A DNA stretch of 64,000 nt from Chryseobacterium daeguense DSM 19388 (GCF_000430825.1 NZ_AUMT01000001.1:180497-244496), one strand, 5' to 3'; positions 18,690 to 28,356 are shown, numbered from the stretch's first letter. Made by a program: numbers and translations. The notes: generated by a model not told the origin, from the letters alone.

Positions 18690-18955
18690 AAACTTCCCGC
18701 ATCCGGCTTCCATCTTCCTTTCTTTATCATAAGAAGCTTTCTCCCGCTTTCCATTACAATCTTTTTTTTGCAAAAAAGGATTTTCATTACAATCGGGGCT
18801 AGGGTTTCAGGATAGGTGGCTTCGAGTGCCTCAGCCACCTTACAACTCTCAGTCATAATTCATAACTATTACTTTAATATTTTCAACTTATCACCACAAT
18901 TGATGAAAAAGCCAATCGTTCCAATGGTGGCTTAGGCACTCGAAGCCACCTATCC
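18690..18955. repeat. Repeat-filled gap upstream of rpsA
   Basis: The 616-bp gap 18562-19177 has no credible gene. It holds a 30-bp inverted repeat: GGATAGGTGGCTTCGAGTGC... at 18810-18839 and its complement at 18926-18955, one mismatch. The block 18773-18842 resembles 40848-40911 over its length, including GGTGGCTTCGAGTGCCTCAG. Between the arms are AT-rich half-repeats (CATAATTCATAACTATT) that partly pair with 18983-19000. A fragment near 18690-18722 recalls the CTTCCATCTTCC repeats at 58535 and 61540. Confidence 0.75.
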
Positions 18956-19025
18956 GAAAATTCTATTTTTGATAGAGATATTGATTATGAATAAGTTATG
19001 TATTGTTTTGAGAAGGTTCAAACTA

Positions 19026-19056
19026 TTGTTTATTATAAATAAATTCCTTATCTTTG
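19026..19056 (+). promoter_or_regulatory. Predicted rpsA promoter (TTG-N20-TATCTTTG) and long leader
   Basis: TTG at 19026-19028 and TATCTTTG at 19049-19056 are 20 bp apart. The start site would be near 19061, giving an AT-rich leader of about 115 nt before the rpsA ATG, with a small CCAC-TTTT-GTGG hairpin at its start. The leader is long compared with other genes here and may carry S1 autoregulation (inference). Confidence 0.75.
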
Positions 19057-19177
19057 CACCCACTTTTGTGGCGAAAAGGTTTGATGAGTAAATTACTAAA
19101 AATTAATTACTTCCGTATTTTTTAATCCGCATTTATTCAGACCGTTAAAAAAGAAGGAATACAAATTTTATTAGAAA

Positions 19178-20977
19178 ATGTCAAAAGAGACAAATTCAGC
19201 AGAGGTTATTTTAAACCAAAACGTAGCACCAGAACAATTTGATTGGGATTCATTCGAATCAGGTCTTGATGCAGATGCGAGAAAAGAAAAAAGCGATTTA
19301 GAAGAAATCTACAACGGATCTCTTAACAACTTAAGCGATAACGACGTTTTAGTTGGAAAAGTTGTAAGATTGACTGACAAAGAAGCTATCGTAGACATCA
19401 ACTTCAAATCTGAAGGTGTTATTTCTCTTAACGAATTCCGTTACAACCAAGGCCTAAAAGTAGGTGACGAGGTAGAAGTAATGGTAGACAGAAGAGAAGA
19501 CAAAACAGGTCAGTTACAGTTATCTCACAGAAAAGCAAGAACGCTTAAAGCTTGGGATAAAGTAAATGAGCTTCACGAAACCGGAGAAATCGTAAATGGT
19601 TTTGTGAAATCTAGAACTAAAGGTGGTATGATCGTAGACGTACACGGAATCGAAGCATTCTTACCTGGTTCTCAAATCGACGTTAAGCCAATTAAAGATT
19701 ACGATCAGTTTGTAGGTAAAACTATGGAGTTCAAAGTTGTGAAAATCAACCCTGAGTTCAAAAACGTAGTGGTATCTCACAAAGCATTGATCGAAGCAGA
19801 TATCGAAGGTCAGAAAAAAGAAATCATCTCTCAATTGGAGAAAGGACAGGTTCTTGAAGGTACTGTTAAGAATATCACTTCTTACGGTGTGTTCATCGAC
19901 TTAGGTGGTGTAGACGGATTGATCCACATTACAGACCTTTCTTGGTCTAGAGTGAACCACCCATCTGAAATCCTTGAGGACGGACAGACTGTAAAAGTTG
20001 TAATCCTTGATTTCGATGATGAGAAAACAAGAATCCAATTAGGTATGAAGCAGTTAGAAGCTCATCCTTGGGATGCTCTTTCTGCTGATCTTAAAGTAGG
20101 AGACAGAGTAAAAGGAAAAGTAGTAGTTCTTGCTGACTATGGTGCATTCGTAGAAATCGCTCCAGGTGTAGAAGGATTAATCCACGTTTCTGAAATGTCT
20201 TGGTCTACTCACTTGAGATCTGCCGGAGATTTCGTAAAAGTAGGTGATGAAGTGGAAGCTGAAGTACTTACTTTAGATAGAGACGAAAGAAAAATCTCTC
20301 TTGGTATCAAGCAATTAAGCAAAGATCCATGGGAAAATATCGAAGCTAAATATCCAGTAGGATCTAAGCATGTAGGAACTGTAAGAAACTTCACAAACTT
20401 CGGTGTATTCGTAGAATTGGAAGAAGGTATCGACGGTTTGATCTACATCTCTGATCTTTCTTGGACTAAGAAAATCAAGCACCCGTCTGAGTTCTGTGCA
20501 GTAGGTGACAAATTAGATGTTATCGTTCTTGAACTAGACATCCAGGCTAGAAGATTATCTCTAGGTCACAAGCAATTGACTGACAACCCTTGGGATGCAT
20601 TCGAAACTAAATATGCTGAAGGAACTATCCACGCTGGTAAAGCGGTAGAAGTACACGATAAAGGTGCTTCTGTACAGTTCGAAGATGCTGAAGTAGAAGC
20701 TTTCTGCCCATCAAGATTATTAGAGAAGGAAGACGGATCTAAAATCAAGAAAGGTGAAGAAGCTGACTTCAAAGTAATCGAATTCAACAAAGAATTCAAG
20801 AGAGTTGTAGTTTCTCACACAGGTATCTTCAGAGATGAAGAGAAGAAAAATGCTAGAGAAAACTCTAACAACAGATCTAATAATACATCATCTTCTTCAA
20901 ACAACGAAGAAAGATCTACTTTAGGTGATATCGATGCATTAGCAGAATTGAAAAGAAAAATGGAAGAAGGTAAATAA
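19178..20977 (+). CDS. rpsA: 30S ribosomal protein S1
   Basis: This 599-residue protein has six S1 RNA-binding repeats between about residues 50 and 550. Recurrent motifs are GVFIDLGGVDGLIHITDLSW, GAFVEIAPGVEGLIHVSEMSW and GVFVELEEGIDGLIYISDLSW. S1 brings mRNA to the 30S subunit and unfolds it. Codon use is highly biased and the DNA is less AT-rich than in neighbours, as expected for a strongly expressed gene. An acidic N-terminal extension (about 45 residues) and a Ser/Asn-rich tail (NNRSNNTSSSSNNEE) are seen. Flavobacteria seldom use Shine-Dalgarno pairing, so S1 and AU-rich leaders are thought to matter more (family knowledge). Confidence 0.97.
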   Translation: MSKETNSAEVILNQNVAPEQFDWDSFESGLDADARKEKSDLEEIYNGSLNNLSDNDVLVGKVVRLTDKEAIVDINFKSEGVISLNEFRYNQGLKVGDEVEVMVDRREDKTGQLQLSHRKARTLKAWDKVNELHETGEIVNGFVKSRTKGGMIVDVHGIEAFLPGSQIDVKPIKDYDQFVGKTMEFKVVKINPEFKNVVVSHKALIEADIEGQKKEIISQLEKGQVLEGTVKNITSYGVFIDLGGVDGLIHITDLSWSRVNHPSEILEDGQTVKVVILDFDDEKTRIQLGMKQLEAHPWDALSADLKVGDRVKGKVVVLADYGAFVEIAPGVEGLIHVSEMSWSTHLRSAGDFVKVGDEVEAEVLTLDRDERKISLGIKQLSKDPWENIEAKYPVGSKHVGTVRNFTNFGVFVELEEGIDGLIYISDLSWTKKIKHPSEFCAVGDKLDVIVLELDIQARRLSLGHKQLTDNPWDAFETKYAEGTIHAGKAVEVHDKGASVQFEDAEVEAFCPSRLLEKEDGSKIKKGEEADFKVIEFNKEFKRVVVSHTGIFRDEEKKNARENSNNRSNNTSSSSNNEERSTLGDIDALAELKRKMEEGK

Positions 20978-21000
20978 TCCTTGATTCATTTATGATATTG

Positions 21001-21028
21001 AAGCCACTCAACTGAGTGGCTTTTTTTT
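21001..21028 (+). terminator. Terminator of rpsA
   Basis: AAGCCACTC (21001-21009) pairs with GAGTGGCTT (21014-21022), followed by an eight-T run. Confidence 0.9.
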
Positions 21029-21135
21029 GTGTTTATTTTTAATCATATAAATTAAAATAGTTAAAATTTTAAATTTATTTCACAGTATAAAGAAAAAATA
21101 TTACTTTTAAATGAATCAAAAACAAAATTTTAACT

Positions 21136-22623
21136 ATGAAAAAAGCATTTTTATTCTTGCTCATGGCATTTCTTATGTCATTCAATCCATTAAAAGCCCA
21201 GTCTCAGGGTGGAGATTACGTTATCATCCTGGATAACAGCGGATCAATCACTCCCTATTATGATGATATGGAGAAAAGTGTTCACCGCCTTATTGATGTG
21301 ATTCTTGGGTGTAATGAAAAAAACAGGGTTTCTGTAGTTCATTATGGAACCGGGCTTCATAACCAGGCCAATCCCACGTACATGCCGAGAATCTACATTG
21401 AGTCAGATTTTACAAATGATCAGACAATAGCGCATGGTTTTGTAAGAAGATTGAACGTTGGAGATCACTTTCATGAAGCGCTCGGACTTGTGGGAAATGC
21501 AATCGACAATATCCCGAATGCAAGTATCGTAAGCCCGCAGACCACATTGAACAGAGATTATTCACAGCCACTTAAAGTGATTCTTTTTTCGGACGGCATA
21601 AGAGGAGCGGGTGATCTTAATGGAGGTTCTTATCTGGTCAATTATTATAGCCCTACTGTGAATACAGCAGCAGCTTTTAGTAATATCAATGATTTTAAAA
21701 CTAATAGAAAAGCCATTTTTGCAGTTGTACATATGAACTACGATACAGCTTCTACGGAAGCCGGAGCGGCAATTGCAAGTGTAGGAGGTTCTTATATGGG
21801 AAATATTGAGGTACAGCCGGGAGATCCTCAGAATAATAATGTTCCGAGAATGTATTATCCTAGAGTTAATTTTGTGTTGGATGATCAGGATATAAAAGAA
21901 ATAGCTATAAATATCTGTGATTACTCATGGGGTGGCGGTTCCGTTCAGTTCTGGCATGAGTCTAATATGTGTAATCTAAACTCAGTACAATCAGTTTACG
22001 GAAGTTATTCTCTTCCTCCAGGTGCTACTTTTGGAGCGTTGAAATTATTCCTGAGAGATATTGCTACGGGTAATGAAGTTCCTGTAGATTATAACCCGGC
22101 CTTCACAGGAACAGATTTCTACGAATGGCTTACTACAGCCGCTTTCGTTTCCCCACCAACGTCCGGACAGCATAAATTTGTAATGAAATTATATTATGAT
22201 GTAGCCGGGGTACAATATGTGGCAGCATCACTCAATCAGTATCCATTCTTCCCGATTGATTTTGACTTGTCTTGTTCAAAAATGGCTCCGTCATCAGTTT
22301 CAAAAAGAACTCAAAATACTGAGATCAACAGAAATGCGGATCCAAACCATGTTAAAAATAATCTTGTTACGGTAACGGAAAATAAAAGATTCCAACTGAG
22401 TCCGAACCCTACTCTGGGAGCATTCAGGATTGTTTTAAATAAAGGTTTTGAGAGCGGAACTGTTGAGATTACTGATCTTACCGGAAACAAAGTATCTTCC
22501 AAATCATTTAAGCAGCAAAAAGAGATCGATATAGATCTGACGCATCAGAAAGAAGGTATTTACCTGGTGAAAGTAATTTCTAACCGAGGCGAAGTATTTA
22601 TTGAAAAACTGATTAAAAAATAA
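21136..22623 (+). CDS. Secreted von Willebrand A domain protein with T9SS type A tail
   Basis: This 495-residue protein has a signal peptide of about 21 residues ending KAQ. A VWA domain (about 27-270) carries the MIDAS metal motif D33-N-S-G-S37 and SDGIRGAG. A middle beta-rich region (about 280-390) is followed by the last 75 residues (LSPNPTLGAFRIVLNKGFES ... EGIYLVKVISNRGEVFIEKLIKK), the T9SS type A sorting domain. It is expected to be exported through T9SS to the surface, where VWA domains typically bind protein ligands. No enzyme motif was seen. It is monocistronic, with a strong hairpin downstream. Confidence 0.85.
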   Translation: MKKAFLFLLMAFLMSFNPLKAQSQGGDYVIILDNSGSITPYYDDMEKSVHRLIDVILGCNEKNRVSVVHYGTGLHNQANPTYMPRIYIESDFTNDQTIAHGFVRRLNVGDHFHEALGLVGNAIDNIPNASIVSPQTTLNRDYSQPLKVILFSDGIRGAGDLNGGSYLVNYYSPTVNTAAAFSNINDFKTNRKAIFAVVHMNYDTASTEAGAAIASVGGSYMGNIEVQPGDPQNNNVPRMYYPRVNFVLDDQDIKEIAINICDYSWGGGSVQFWHESNMCNLNSVQSVYGSYSLPPGATFGALKLFLRDIATGNEVPVDYNPAFTGTDFYEWLTTAAFVSPPTSGQHKFVMKLYYDVAGVQYVAASLNQYPFFPIDFDLSCSKMAPSSVSKRTQNTEINRNADPNHVKNNLVTVTENKRFQLSPNPTLGAFRIVLNKGFESGTVEITDLTGNKVSSKSFKQQKEIDIDLTHQKEGIYLVKVISNRGEVFIEKLIKK

Positions 22624-22643
22624 GTTTAGTTAATTATTTAAAA

Positions 22644-22670
22644 ATCGGCGGAAGCAAAGCTTCCGCCGAT
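22644..22670 (+). terminator. Strong hairpin after the VWA gene
   Basis: A perfect 12-bp stem is present: ATCGGCGGAAGC (22644-22655) and GCTTCCGCCGAT (22659-22670) with an AAA loop. The T tract after it is weak (TCTATTTAT). Confidence 0.75.
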
Positions 22671-22721
22671 TCTATTTATCTATCACTTTAACCATGCCGG
22701 ATATTCTAATGAATAAAATTG

Positions 22722-22729
22722 TAACTTTG
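22722..22729 (+). promoter_or_regulatory. Predicted -7 element of the DMT transporter gene
   Basis: TAACTTTG matches TAnnTTTG and ends 19 bp before the ATG at 22749. No TTG is found at the -33 distance. Confidence 0.5.
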
Positions 22730-22748
22730 CGGGCTGTTAAAATGATTT

Positions 22749-23729
22749 ATGGAGAAGAAAAATATACTAAAGGGAGTTTTATTTGTAGGAATTGGGGCAA
22801 GTATATATGGTATGTTGGCAACTTTTGTTAAGTTGGCTTATCAGGAAGGCTACACAACCTCAGAGGTTACAACTTCGCAGTTTTTATTGGGATTGGTAGG
22901 ATTACTGATTTTGAATTTTATTCAGACAATTACTTCAAAGAAAGCTTTGCCGTCACCTAATGCAAAAGAAATCAGAAATTTAATGCTGGCCGGAACATCG
23001 ATGGGATGTACAAGCTTATTTTATTATATCGCGGTACAGTACATTAATGTTTCTATTGCAATTGTATTGCTGATGCAGTCTGTTTGGTTCAGTGTAGTTG
23101 TTGAAAGTATTCTCACAAAAAAATTACCCACTGCGAGAAAGGTTGTATCCGTAATTATAGTTTTAGTGGGTACTGTTTTAGCTACAAACCTTGTTAATAC
23201 AGAGATTAAACTGGATTTTAAAGGGATTGCCTGGGGCTTACTGGCTGCAGTTTCTTATACCGGAACCATGTTTACATCCAATACGCTGGGTACTCATTTG
23301 CCGGTTTTCAGAAAGAGCATTATCATGCTTTCAGGAGGTTCAATTGTCGTTTTTGCGTTCCTGTTTTTTGCGCAGATCGGGCCGCTTCATTTTGAAGGCT
23401 TAAAATCAATTTATTTAAATTTTACTGAAAATACAGAGCACATTCATTCTTTCCGGTATTCTATTTTATGGAAGTATGGTTTTGTTTTAGCGTTGTTCGG
23501 GACTATAATTCCGCCGATTTTGTTTAATATCGGTTTTCCAAATGCAGGCTTGGGCTTGGGAAGTATTGTTTCCTCTCTGGAGCTTCCGGTTTCTGTGGCA
23601 ATGGCCTTTATTTTACTAAGTGAAAAAGTTATTTTGATTCAATGGATAGGAATTTTATTGATCCTTTTTGCAATTGTTCTAATGAATTTGCCCTCCAAAA
23701 AAGAAAATATAACCGTTGGATTATCATAA
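22749..23729 (+). CDS. EamA/DMT superfamily transporter
   Basis: This 326-residue membrane protein has ten predicted helices arranged as two EamA repeats (about residues 8-145 and 160-318). Sequence such as VSIAIVLLMQSVWFSVVVESI in repeat 1 and GLGSIVSSLELPVSVAMAFILLSE in repeat 2 is typical of drug/metabolite transporters. DMT members export amino acids, nucleobases or other metabolites; the substrate cannot be told from sequence. A terminator immediately follows, so it is not co-transcribed with the next gene. Confidence 0.85.
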   Translation: MEKKNILKGVLFVGIGASIYGMLATFVKLAYQEGYTTSEVTTSQFLLGLVGLLILNFIQTITSKKALPSPNAKEIRNLMLAGTSMGCTSLFYYIAVQYINVSIAIVLLMQSVWFSVVVESILTKKLPTARKVVSVIIVLVGTVLATNLVNTEIKLDFKGIAWGLLAAVSYTGTMFTSNTLGTHLPVFRKSIIMLSGGSIVVFAFLFFAQIGPLHFEGLKSIYLNFTENTEHIHSFRYSILWKYGFVLALFGTIIPPILFNIGFPNAGLGLGSIVSSLELPVSVAMAFILLSEKVILIQWIGILLILFAIVLMNLPSKKENITVGLS

Positions 23730-23751
23730 ATAAATTATAATTAATGAATAT

Positions 23752-23779
23752 AAGCCGTTTCTTTTGAAGCGGTTTTTTT
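23752..23779 (+). terminator. Terminator after the DMT transporter
   Basis: CCGTTTC pairs with GAAGCGG (one G-T pair) around TTTT, followed by seven T. It overlaps the apparent N-terminal extension of the next reading frame, which argues against that longer start. Confidence 0.8.
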
Positions 23780-23802
23780 ATTTTTATATAAATTTAATTC
23801 TA

Positions 23803-24798
23803 ATGAAAAATTTTAAGAATGCAGCGGTCATTTTAATGCTGTCGATTACTTCAAATTTGGCTTTTGCCCAGATCAGGCCCCTGGATGCGGAACTTACGAA
23901 TTACACTTATCCGTATGAAGTTCATTTTCTTAGTTTAAAGTCTCAGAATAATGACTTGAAAATGGCCTATATGGATGTTCAGCCCAAAGTGTCGAACGGA
24001 AAAACCATCATGCTTCTTCATGGGAAAAATTTTAATGGAGCATATTGGGAGAAAACAGCTAAGGATCTTTCAGGGAAGGGTTTCAGGGTTATTATTCCGG
24101 ATCAGATTGGCTTTGGAAAATCCTCAAAGCCGCAGAGCTATCAGTTTTCTTTTTCTCAGCTGGCTGAAAATACAAAAGCAGTTTTAGATGAATTAAAAAT
24201 AGATAAAACTATTGTTTTAGGTCATTCAATGGGTGGAATGGTGGCCACCAGGTTTACTTTGCTTTATCCTGAAAAGGTTCAGAAATTAATCCTTGAAAAC
24301 CCGATTGGACTGGAAGATTATAAAACTTTTGCTTCGTATCAAACCATTGATCAGGCCTATCAGTCGGAATTAAAAAATACTGCCGAAACATATAAAAATT
24401 ATCAGCTGAAATTTTACTATGATAATAAATGGAAAGCAGAATATCAGCCGTGGCTGGATTTAATTGCAGGCTGGACTTTACATCCCGATTACCCAAAAGT
24501 AGCCTGGGATGCGGCTTTAACCTCAGATATGATTTACAATCAGCCGGTTTGTTATGAGTTTAAAAATATTAAAGTTCCAACATTACTAATTATTGGAACA
24601 AGAGACAGGACGGCAATTGGAAAAGACAGGGCTCCAAAAGAATTACAGCCAAAGATGGGACAGTACCAGGAATTAGGAAAAAGAACGCAGCAGCAGATTC
24701 CCGGTTCAAAATTAGTGGAGATTGATAATGTAGGCCATCTTCCTCATATTGAAGTTTATGATAAATTCTGGAATGCTTTATATGATTTTATAAAATAA
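23803..24798 (+). CDS. Secreted alpha/beta hydrolase
   Basis: This is a 331-residue protein starting at ATG 23803. The frame is open further upstream to 23764, but that part lies in a terminator and lacks an ATG. The signal peptide is MKNFKNAAVILMLSITSNLAFAQ, with cleavage after AFAQ or FA. The alpha/beta hydrolase fold shows an oxyanion region LLHGKNFNG, the nucleophile elbow G-H-S142-M-G-G, an acid in IIGTRDRTAIG and the catalytic histidine in VGHLPHIE. Periplasmic or secreted serine hydrolases of this form act on esters, lactones or haloalkanes; the substrate is not readable. It stands alone between two terminators. Confidence 0.85.
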   Translation: MKNFKNAAVILMLSITSNLAFAQIRPLDAELTNYTYPYEVHFLSLKSQNNDLKMAYMDVQPKVSNGKTIMLLHGKNFNGAYWEKTAKDLSGKGFRVIIPDQIGFGKSSKPQSYQFSFSQLAENTKAVLDELKIDKTIVLGHSMGGMVATRFTLLYPEKVQKLILENPIGLEDYKTFASYQTIDQAYQSELKNTAETYKNYQLKFYYDNKWKAEYQPWLDLIAGWTLHPDYPKVAWDAALTSDMIYNQPVCYEFKNIKVPTLLIIGTRDRTAIGKDRAPKELQPKMGQYQELGKRTQQQIPGSKLVEIDNVGHLPHIEVYDKFWNALYDFIK

Positions 24799-24900
24799 AA
24801 AATGAATACTGAATTGTCAATTCTAAGGAGTCAATAATTCACAATTCACAATTCACTTACGAAGTAACATTCAACATTCACTCTTATACTTCATCAAAAT

Positions 24901-24935
24901 AAAAAGAGACCGCTAAAATTAGCAGTCTCTTTTTG
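24901..24935 (-). terminator. Terminator of rplS (likely bidirectional)
   Basis: AAAAAGAGAC-CGCTAA pairs with TTAGC-AGTCTCTTTTT, flanked by A and T runs on both sides. It can end rplS and the convergent hydrolase transcript. Confidence 0.85.
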
Positions 24936-24953
24936 TATTTATTGTTGTCTGAA

Positions 24954-25310
24954 TTATTTCTTCTTGTAAGCAGCGTCTTTAATTCTTGCTTTCTTACCTC
25001 TAAGGTCTCTGAAGTAGTAGATTCTTGATCTTCTAACTTTACCTCTTCTGTCAACTTCAATCTTTTGTAAAGCTGGCATATTGATAGGGAATACTCTCTC
25101 AACACCTACATCACCAGACATTTTTCTGATGGTGAAAGTTTTTGTAGAACCAGTACCTCTTAATTGGATTACTGTTCCTTTGAAGAACTGAGTTCTTGTT
25201 TTTTGTCCTTCTTTAATTTCGTAATACACAGTAATTGTATCACCTGCTTTGAATTCAGGGAATTCTTTTTTCGCAATGTACTTGTCTTGTACGTACTTTA
25301 ATAAATCCAT
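24954..25310 (-). CDS. rplS: 50S ribosomal protein L19
   Basis: This 118-residue ribosomal protein shows family features: FKAGDTITVYYEIKEGQKTRTQ, FKGTVIQLRGTGSTKTFTIRKMS, GVERVFPINMPALQKIEV and RRGKVRRSRIYYFRDLRGKKARIKD. L19 lies at the 30S-50S interface and helps form an intersubunit bridge. The length is normal for the family. It is monocistronic here, with its own promoter about 70 bp upstream and its own terminator. Confidence 0.97.
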   Translation of the reverse strand: MDLLKYVQDKYIAKKEFPEFKAGDTITVYYEIKEGQKTRTQFFKGTVIQLRGTGSTKTFTIRKMSGDVGVERVFPINMPALQKIEVDRRGKVRRSRIYYFRDLRGKKARIKDAAYKKK

Positions 25311-25379
25311 TATTAATAAAATAAAATGTTAAAGCTAAGCAACTTACACGTTTTTCGTCAGAGGTTGAATAACAGGTTG

Positions 25380-25412
25380 CAAATGTACAAAACATTTTTG
25401 AAATATTCCAAA
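25380..25412 (-). promoter_or_regulatory. Predicted rplS promoter (TTTG-N21-TACATTTG)
   Basis: On the minus strand TTTG (complement of 25409-25412) and TACATTTG (complement of 25380-25387) lie 21 bp apart. The leader would be about 65 nt. Confidence 0.7.
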
Positions 25413-25511
25413 CAAATTCATATTAAATCTACTGATTTTTTATTCTGATTTCTCCCTGAAAAATTAACACATCTTTTAAATTACCATCAAACAGAGTTTA
25501 TATGGGAATTC

Positions 25512-25519
25512 TACTTTTG
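25512..25519 (+). promoter_or_regulatory. Predicted -7 element of the phosphatase-like gene
   Basis: TACTTTTG matches TAnnTTTG, 76 bp before the ATG at 25596. No -33 TTG is evident. Confidence 0.45.
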
Positions 25520-25595
25520 CACGATAGAAAAACAGCAGTTTCTTTTAAATATTACACACAAATTTAATTCATATACACTTTAAAACTGAACTACA

Positions 25596-28334
25596 ATGAA
25601 GCATTATTTCTTCTTTTTTTGTTTCGCTGTCCAGATGGCTTTTGGCCAGGCTCTGTATCCTTATTTGCAGAATCCTACGCCCAATTCCATGATCGTGAAC
25701 TGGAAAACATCTTCCAATAACGAAACCACAGTGATTTACGGAACTTCACCCACCAACTTGGGTGTTACTGTAACGGGAACTACAAACATCTTCTCGGATA
25801 CGGGCTACAATAATAATTATTATTACCACACGGCAAAAATCACCAACCTTCAGCCAAACACAAAATATTATTATAAAATCAAAACCGGAACCAATGAATC
25901 TGCTGTCTATAACTTCAGGACATTGCCGGCTCCGGGACAGCCTGTCACTGCTGACGGAAAAATCCGTTTCCTGATCATGGGAGACAACCAGATCAAAGCG
26001 GAACCGAGATATGATACCTTAACTTTAAATGCTTTCAAAAAGCTGAAAGAAAAATTCGGGCCGGATTCTGATCCATCTGATAATGTTGCATTAACGTTTA
26101 TGGTTGGCGATCAGGTAGATGTGGGAACGTTGGACCATTACGAAAACGTTCATTTTAAAAAGAATATCAAGCTTTCGCCTTATCTTCCGATTCAGACTAC
26201 GGTAGGAAACCACGAAACTTATGGAACATTAGGAATGAACTCATATTATGCTCACTTTTATATTGATGAAATTAAATACAAGAACATCTCTTCCGGGAAT
26301 GAAAATTATTATGCTCAGCAGGCCGGAAATGTTTTATTTATCAGTTTAAGTTCAGAACATACGGGTGCCGCACAGATGACATGGCTTCAGCAGATTTTAA
26401 ATGAAGCAAATAACGATTCCACAGTAGATTGGATCATTTCTTTAAGTCACAGACCTTATCAGGCAGAGCAGTATGTGGGAGATATTTCCACTTGGGTGAG
26501 AAACAATGCCGTACCGCTTTTGACGACATCAAATAAATATTTAATGCATGTTGGAGCGCACCATCATCTCTATCATAGAGGACAGTTGAAAGAAACCCCG
26601 AATTACCAGATCATCTCCGGCGGAACGGCATGGGATCAGTATTGGGGAATGTCTACGGAACAGGATTTTGATGATGTTCAAAAAACATTGACAGACTGGA
26701 CGTATCAGATTGTGGAAGTGGATGTACCGACGGGAAAAGTTGATATCGAATCATACTCAATTGGGGGAGTTTATCATAAAAAATATAATGAGCTGGTTGA
26801 CTCTTTCCATAGGTATAAAAATAAGCCAAAGCCGGCAAAGCCATCTATTTCAAATACGTTTACGGCCCCGGTTACTTTACCTTTAACATTAAATGGAAGC
26901 GCTTTTTCTACAACAAGCGGGGAGTTGCTTAATACGACTCAGTTTGTGATCAGTAAAGCTGCTGATTTTTCAGTTATCGAAAAAGAATTTTACAGAGACT
27001 ACGAAAATTGGTACGGGAAAGATGGAAACGGAACTCCGGATATCACCAAAAACCAGAATGCAAATCTAGATATTACAAAAGCTACCATAGCTGCAAACTC
27101 AATTACAAACGGAATTTATTATGTAAAAGTACGTTACAGAGACAGAAATATGGAGTGGAGCGAATGGAGTGATTCAAAACAATTTGAAATTACCGGTAGT
27201 GTGGTTTCCAATCCTACGTTTATTTTAAATAAAACTGAATACACACAAAACGAGCCTATTACAGCAACGTTCACAGATGGTCCGGGAAATAATCAGGACT
27301 GGGTGGGTATTTATAAAAAAGGACAGAATCCTGCCACTGTAACTTCACAGGCTTTCGTTTATACAAACGGCCAGACAGCCGGAACCGCCAGTTTCCCAAG
27401 TGGTATTGCTAATAAAGGACAGTATTTTGCAGGGTTTTTTGCCAATAACGGCTACACAGAAATTACCCCGAGAAAAAATTTCTATGTAGGGCCAAAAGTT
27501 GTATTGAGCACTACCGCAGACACATATCCTGTAGGAGGAACAGTAACCGTGAATTTTACAAACGGACCGAATTTAACGAAAGACTGGATCGGGATTTACA
27601 AAATGGGGCACACTCCGGGGCCAAATCCTTCTACCCAGTGGAGCTATGTGACGATACCTGCAGGAACTCTTAATTTCACAGGTCTTGCAAAAGGATACTA
27701 TTATGCACAATACTTCCTTGAAGATGGATATACAGCAATTGGCGAAAAAGTTTTCTTTAAAGTCGGAGATATTGTTACAGAACTTTGGACCAATAAACCG
27801 GTTTATACTTTAGGTGAAAATATTACGGCTTCGTGGACGGATTCCCCTGGAATTATCAAAGACTGGCTGGGAATTTACCCTCAGAGTGTTTCTGTACCGG
27901 ATGATAATTTTGTTTCTTATACTTATTTTGATGGAATAACGCAGGGTACAAAAACCATCAGCGGAACGGCATTGCCGGCAACTCCGGGGAATTATTATAT
28001 GGTGATGTTCACCAATGATTCTTATACGGAAGTTTCAAACAGGGTGCAGTTCCAGGTTTCAGGGCCTACATTGGGTACGGAAGAGACAAAAACTACTGAA
28101 AAGAATGTAATTTTATATCCAAACCCTTCAAAGCCGGGAGAGCCTACCTTCATCAAAAGTGATTATCCTATTGAAAAAATAGAGCTGCTTTCTGCCAACG
28201 GAGATCTTTTGTATCAATCTAAAAATATCAATAACCAGCGTTTCTCACTGGTGAATGAAAACATTCCGAAAGGTGTATATTTTGTGAAAGTTCACACAAG
28301 AAAATTATTTACTTTAAAGTTAATTATCAACTAA
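25596..28334 (+). CDS. Purple-acid-phosphatase-like secreted metallophosphoesterase, T9SS type A cargo
   Basis: This is a 912-residue protein. The signal peptide ends MAFGQ (about 1-18). A fibronectin-III-like purple acid phosphatase N-domain (about 20-110, LYPYLQNPTPNSMIVNWKTS) precedes a metallophosphoesterase domain (about 120-380). Metal-binding motifs are MGDNQ, VGDQVD, VGNHETYG, SHRPYQ and GAHHHLYHRG (the family's final GHxH, here with an A). Three beta-rich repeats, each with the KDWIGIYK / QDWVGIYKKG pattern, follow at about 540-810. A T9SS type A tail (LYPNPSKPGEPTFIKSDYP ... GVYFVKVHTRKLFTLKLIIN) ends it. The likely role is extracellular phosphate release; the substrate is unproven. 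Confidence 0.88.
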   Translation: MKHYFFFFCFAVQMAFGQALYPYLQNPTPNSMIVNWKTSSNNETTVIYGTSPTNLGVTVTGTTNIFSDTGYNNNYYYHTAKITNLQPNTKYYYKIKTGTNESAVYNFRTLPAPGQPVTADGKIRFLIMGDNQIKAEPRYDTLTLNAFKKLKEKFGPDSDPSDNVALTFMVGDQVDVGTLDHYENVHFKKNIKLSPYLPIQTTVGNHETYGTLGMNSYYAHFYIDEIKYKNISSGNENYYAQQAGNVLFISLSSEHTGAAQMTWLQQILNEANNDSTVDWIISLSHRPYQAEQYVGDISTWVRNNAVPLLTTSNKYLMHVGAHHHLYHRGQLKETPNYQIISGGTAWDQYWGMSTEQDFDDVQKTLTDWTYQIVEVDVPTGKVDIESYSIGGVYHKKYNELVDSFHRYKNKPKPAKPSISNTFTAPVTLPLTLNGSAFSTTSGELLNTTQFVISKAADFSVIEKEFYRDYENWYGKDGNGTPDITKNQNANLDITKATIAANSITNGIYYVKVRYRDRNMEWSEWSDSKQFEITGSVVSNPTFILNKTEYTQNEPITATFTDGPGNNQDWVGIYKKGQNPATVTSQAFVYTNGQTAGTASFPSGIANKGQYFAGFFANNGYTEITPRKNFYVGPKVVLSTTADTYPVGGTVTVNFTNGPNLTKDWIGIYKMGHTPGPNPSTQWSYVTIPAGTLNFTGLAKGYYYAQYFLEDGYTAIGEKVFFKVGDIVTELWTNKPVYTLGENITASWTDSPGIIKDWLGIYPQSVSVPDDNFVSYTYFDGITQGTKTISGTALPATPGNYYMVMFTNDSYTEVSNRVQFQVSGPTLGTEETKTTEKNVILYPNPSKPGEPTFIKSDYPIEKIELLSANGDLLYQSKNINNQRFSLVNENIPKGVYFVKVHTRKLFTLKLIIN

Positions 28335-28356
28335 ATTTTAAAGTTTATAGAAAAGA

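Noticed and set aside
23764..23802. N-terminal extension of the alpha/beta hydrolase
   Set aside because: The extra codons lie in a transcription terminator and lack an ATG; the ATG at 23803 starts a good signal peptide.
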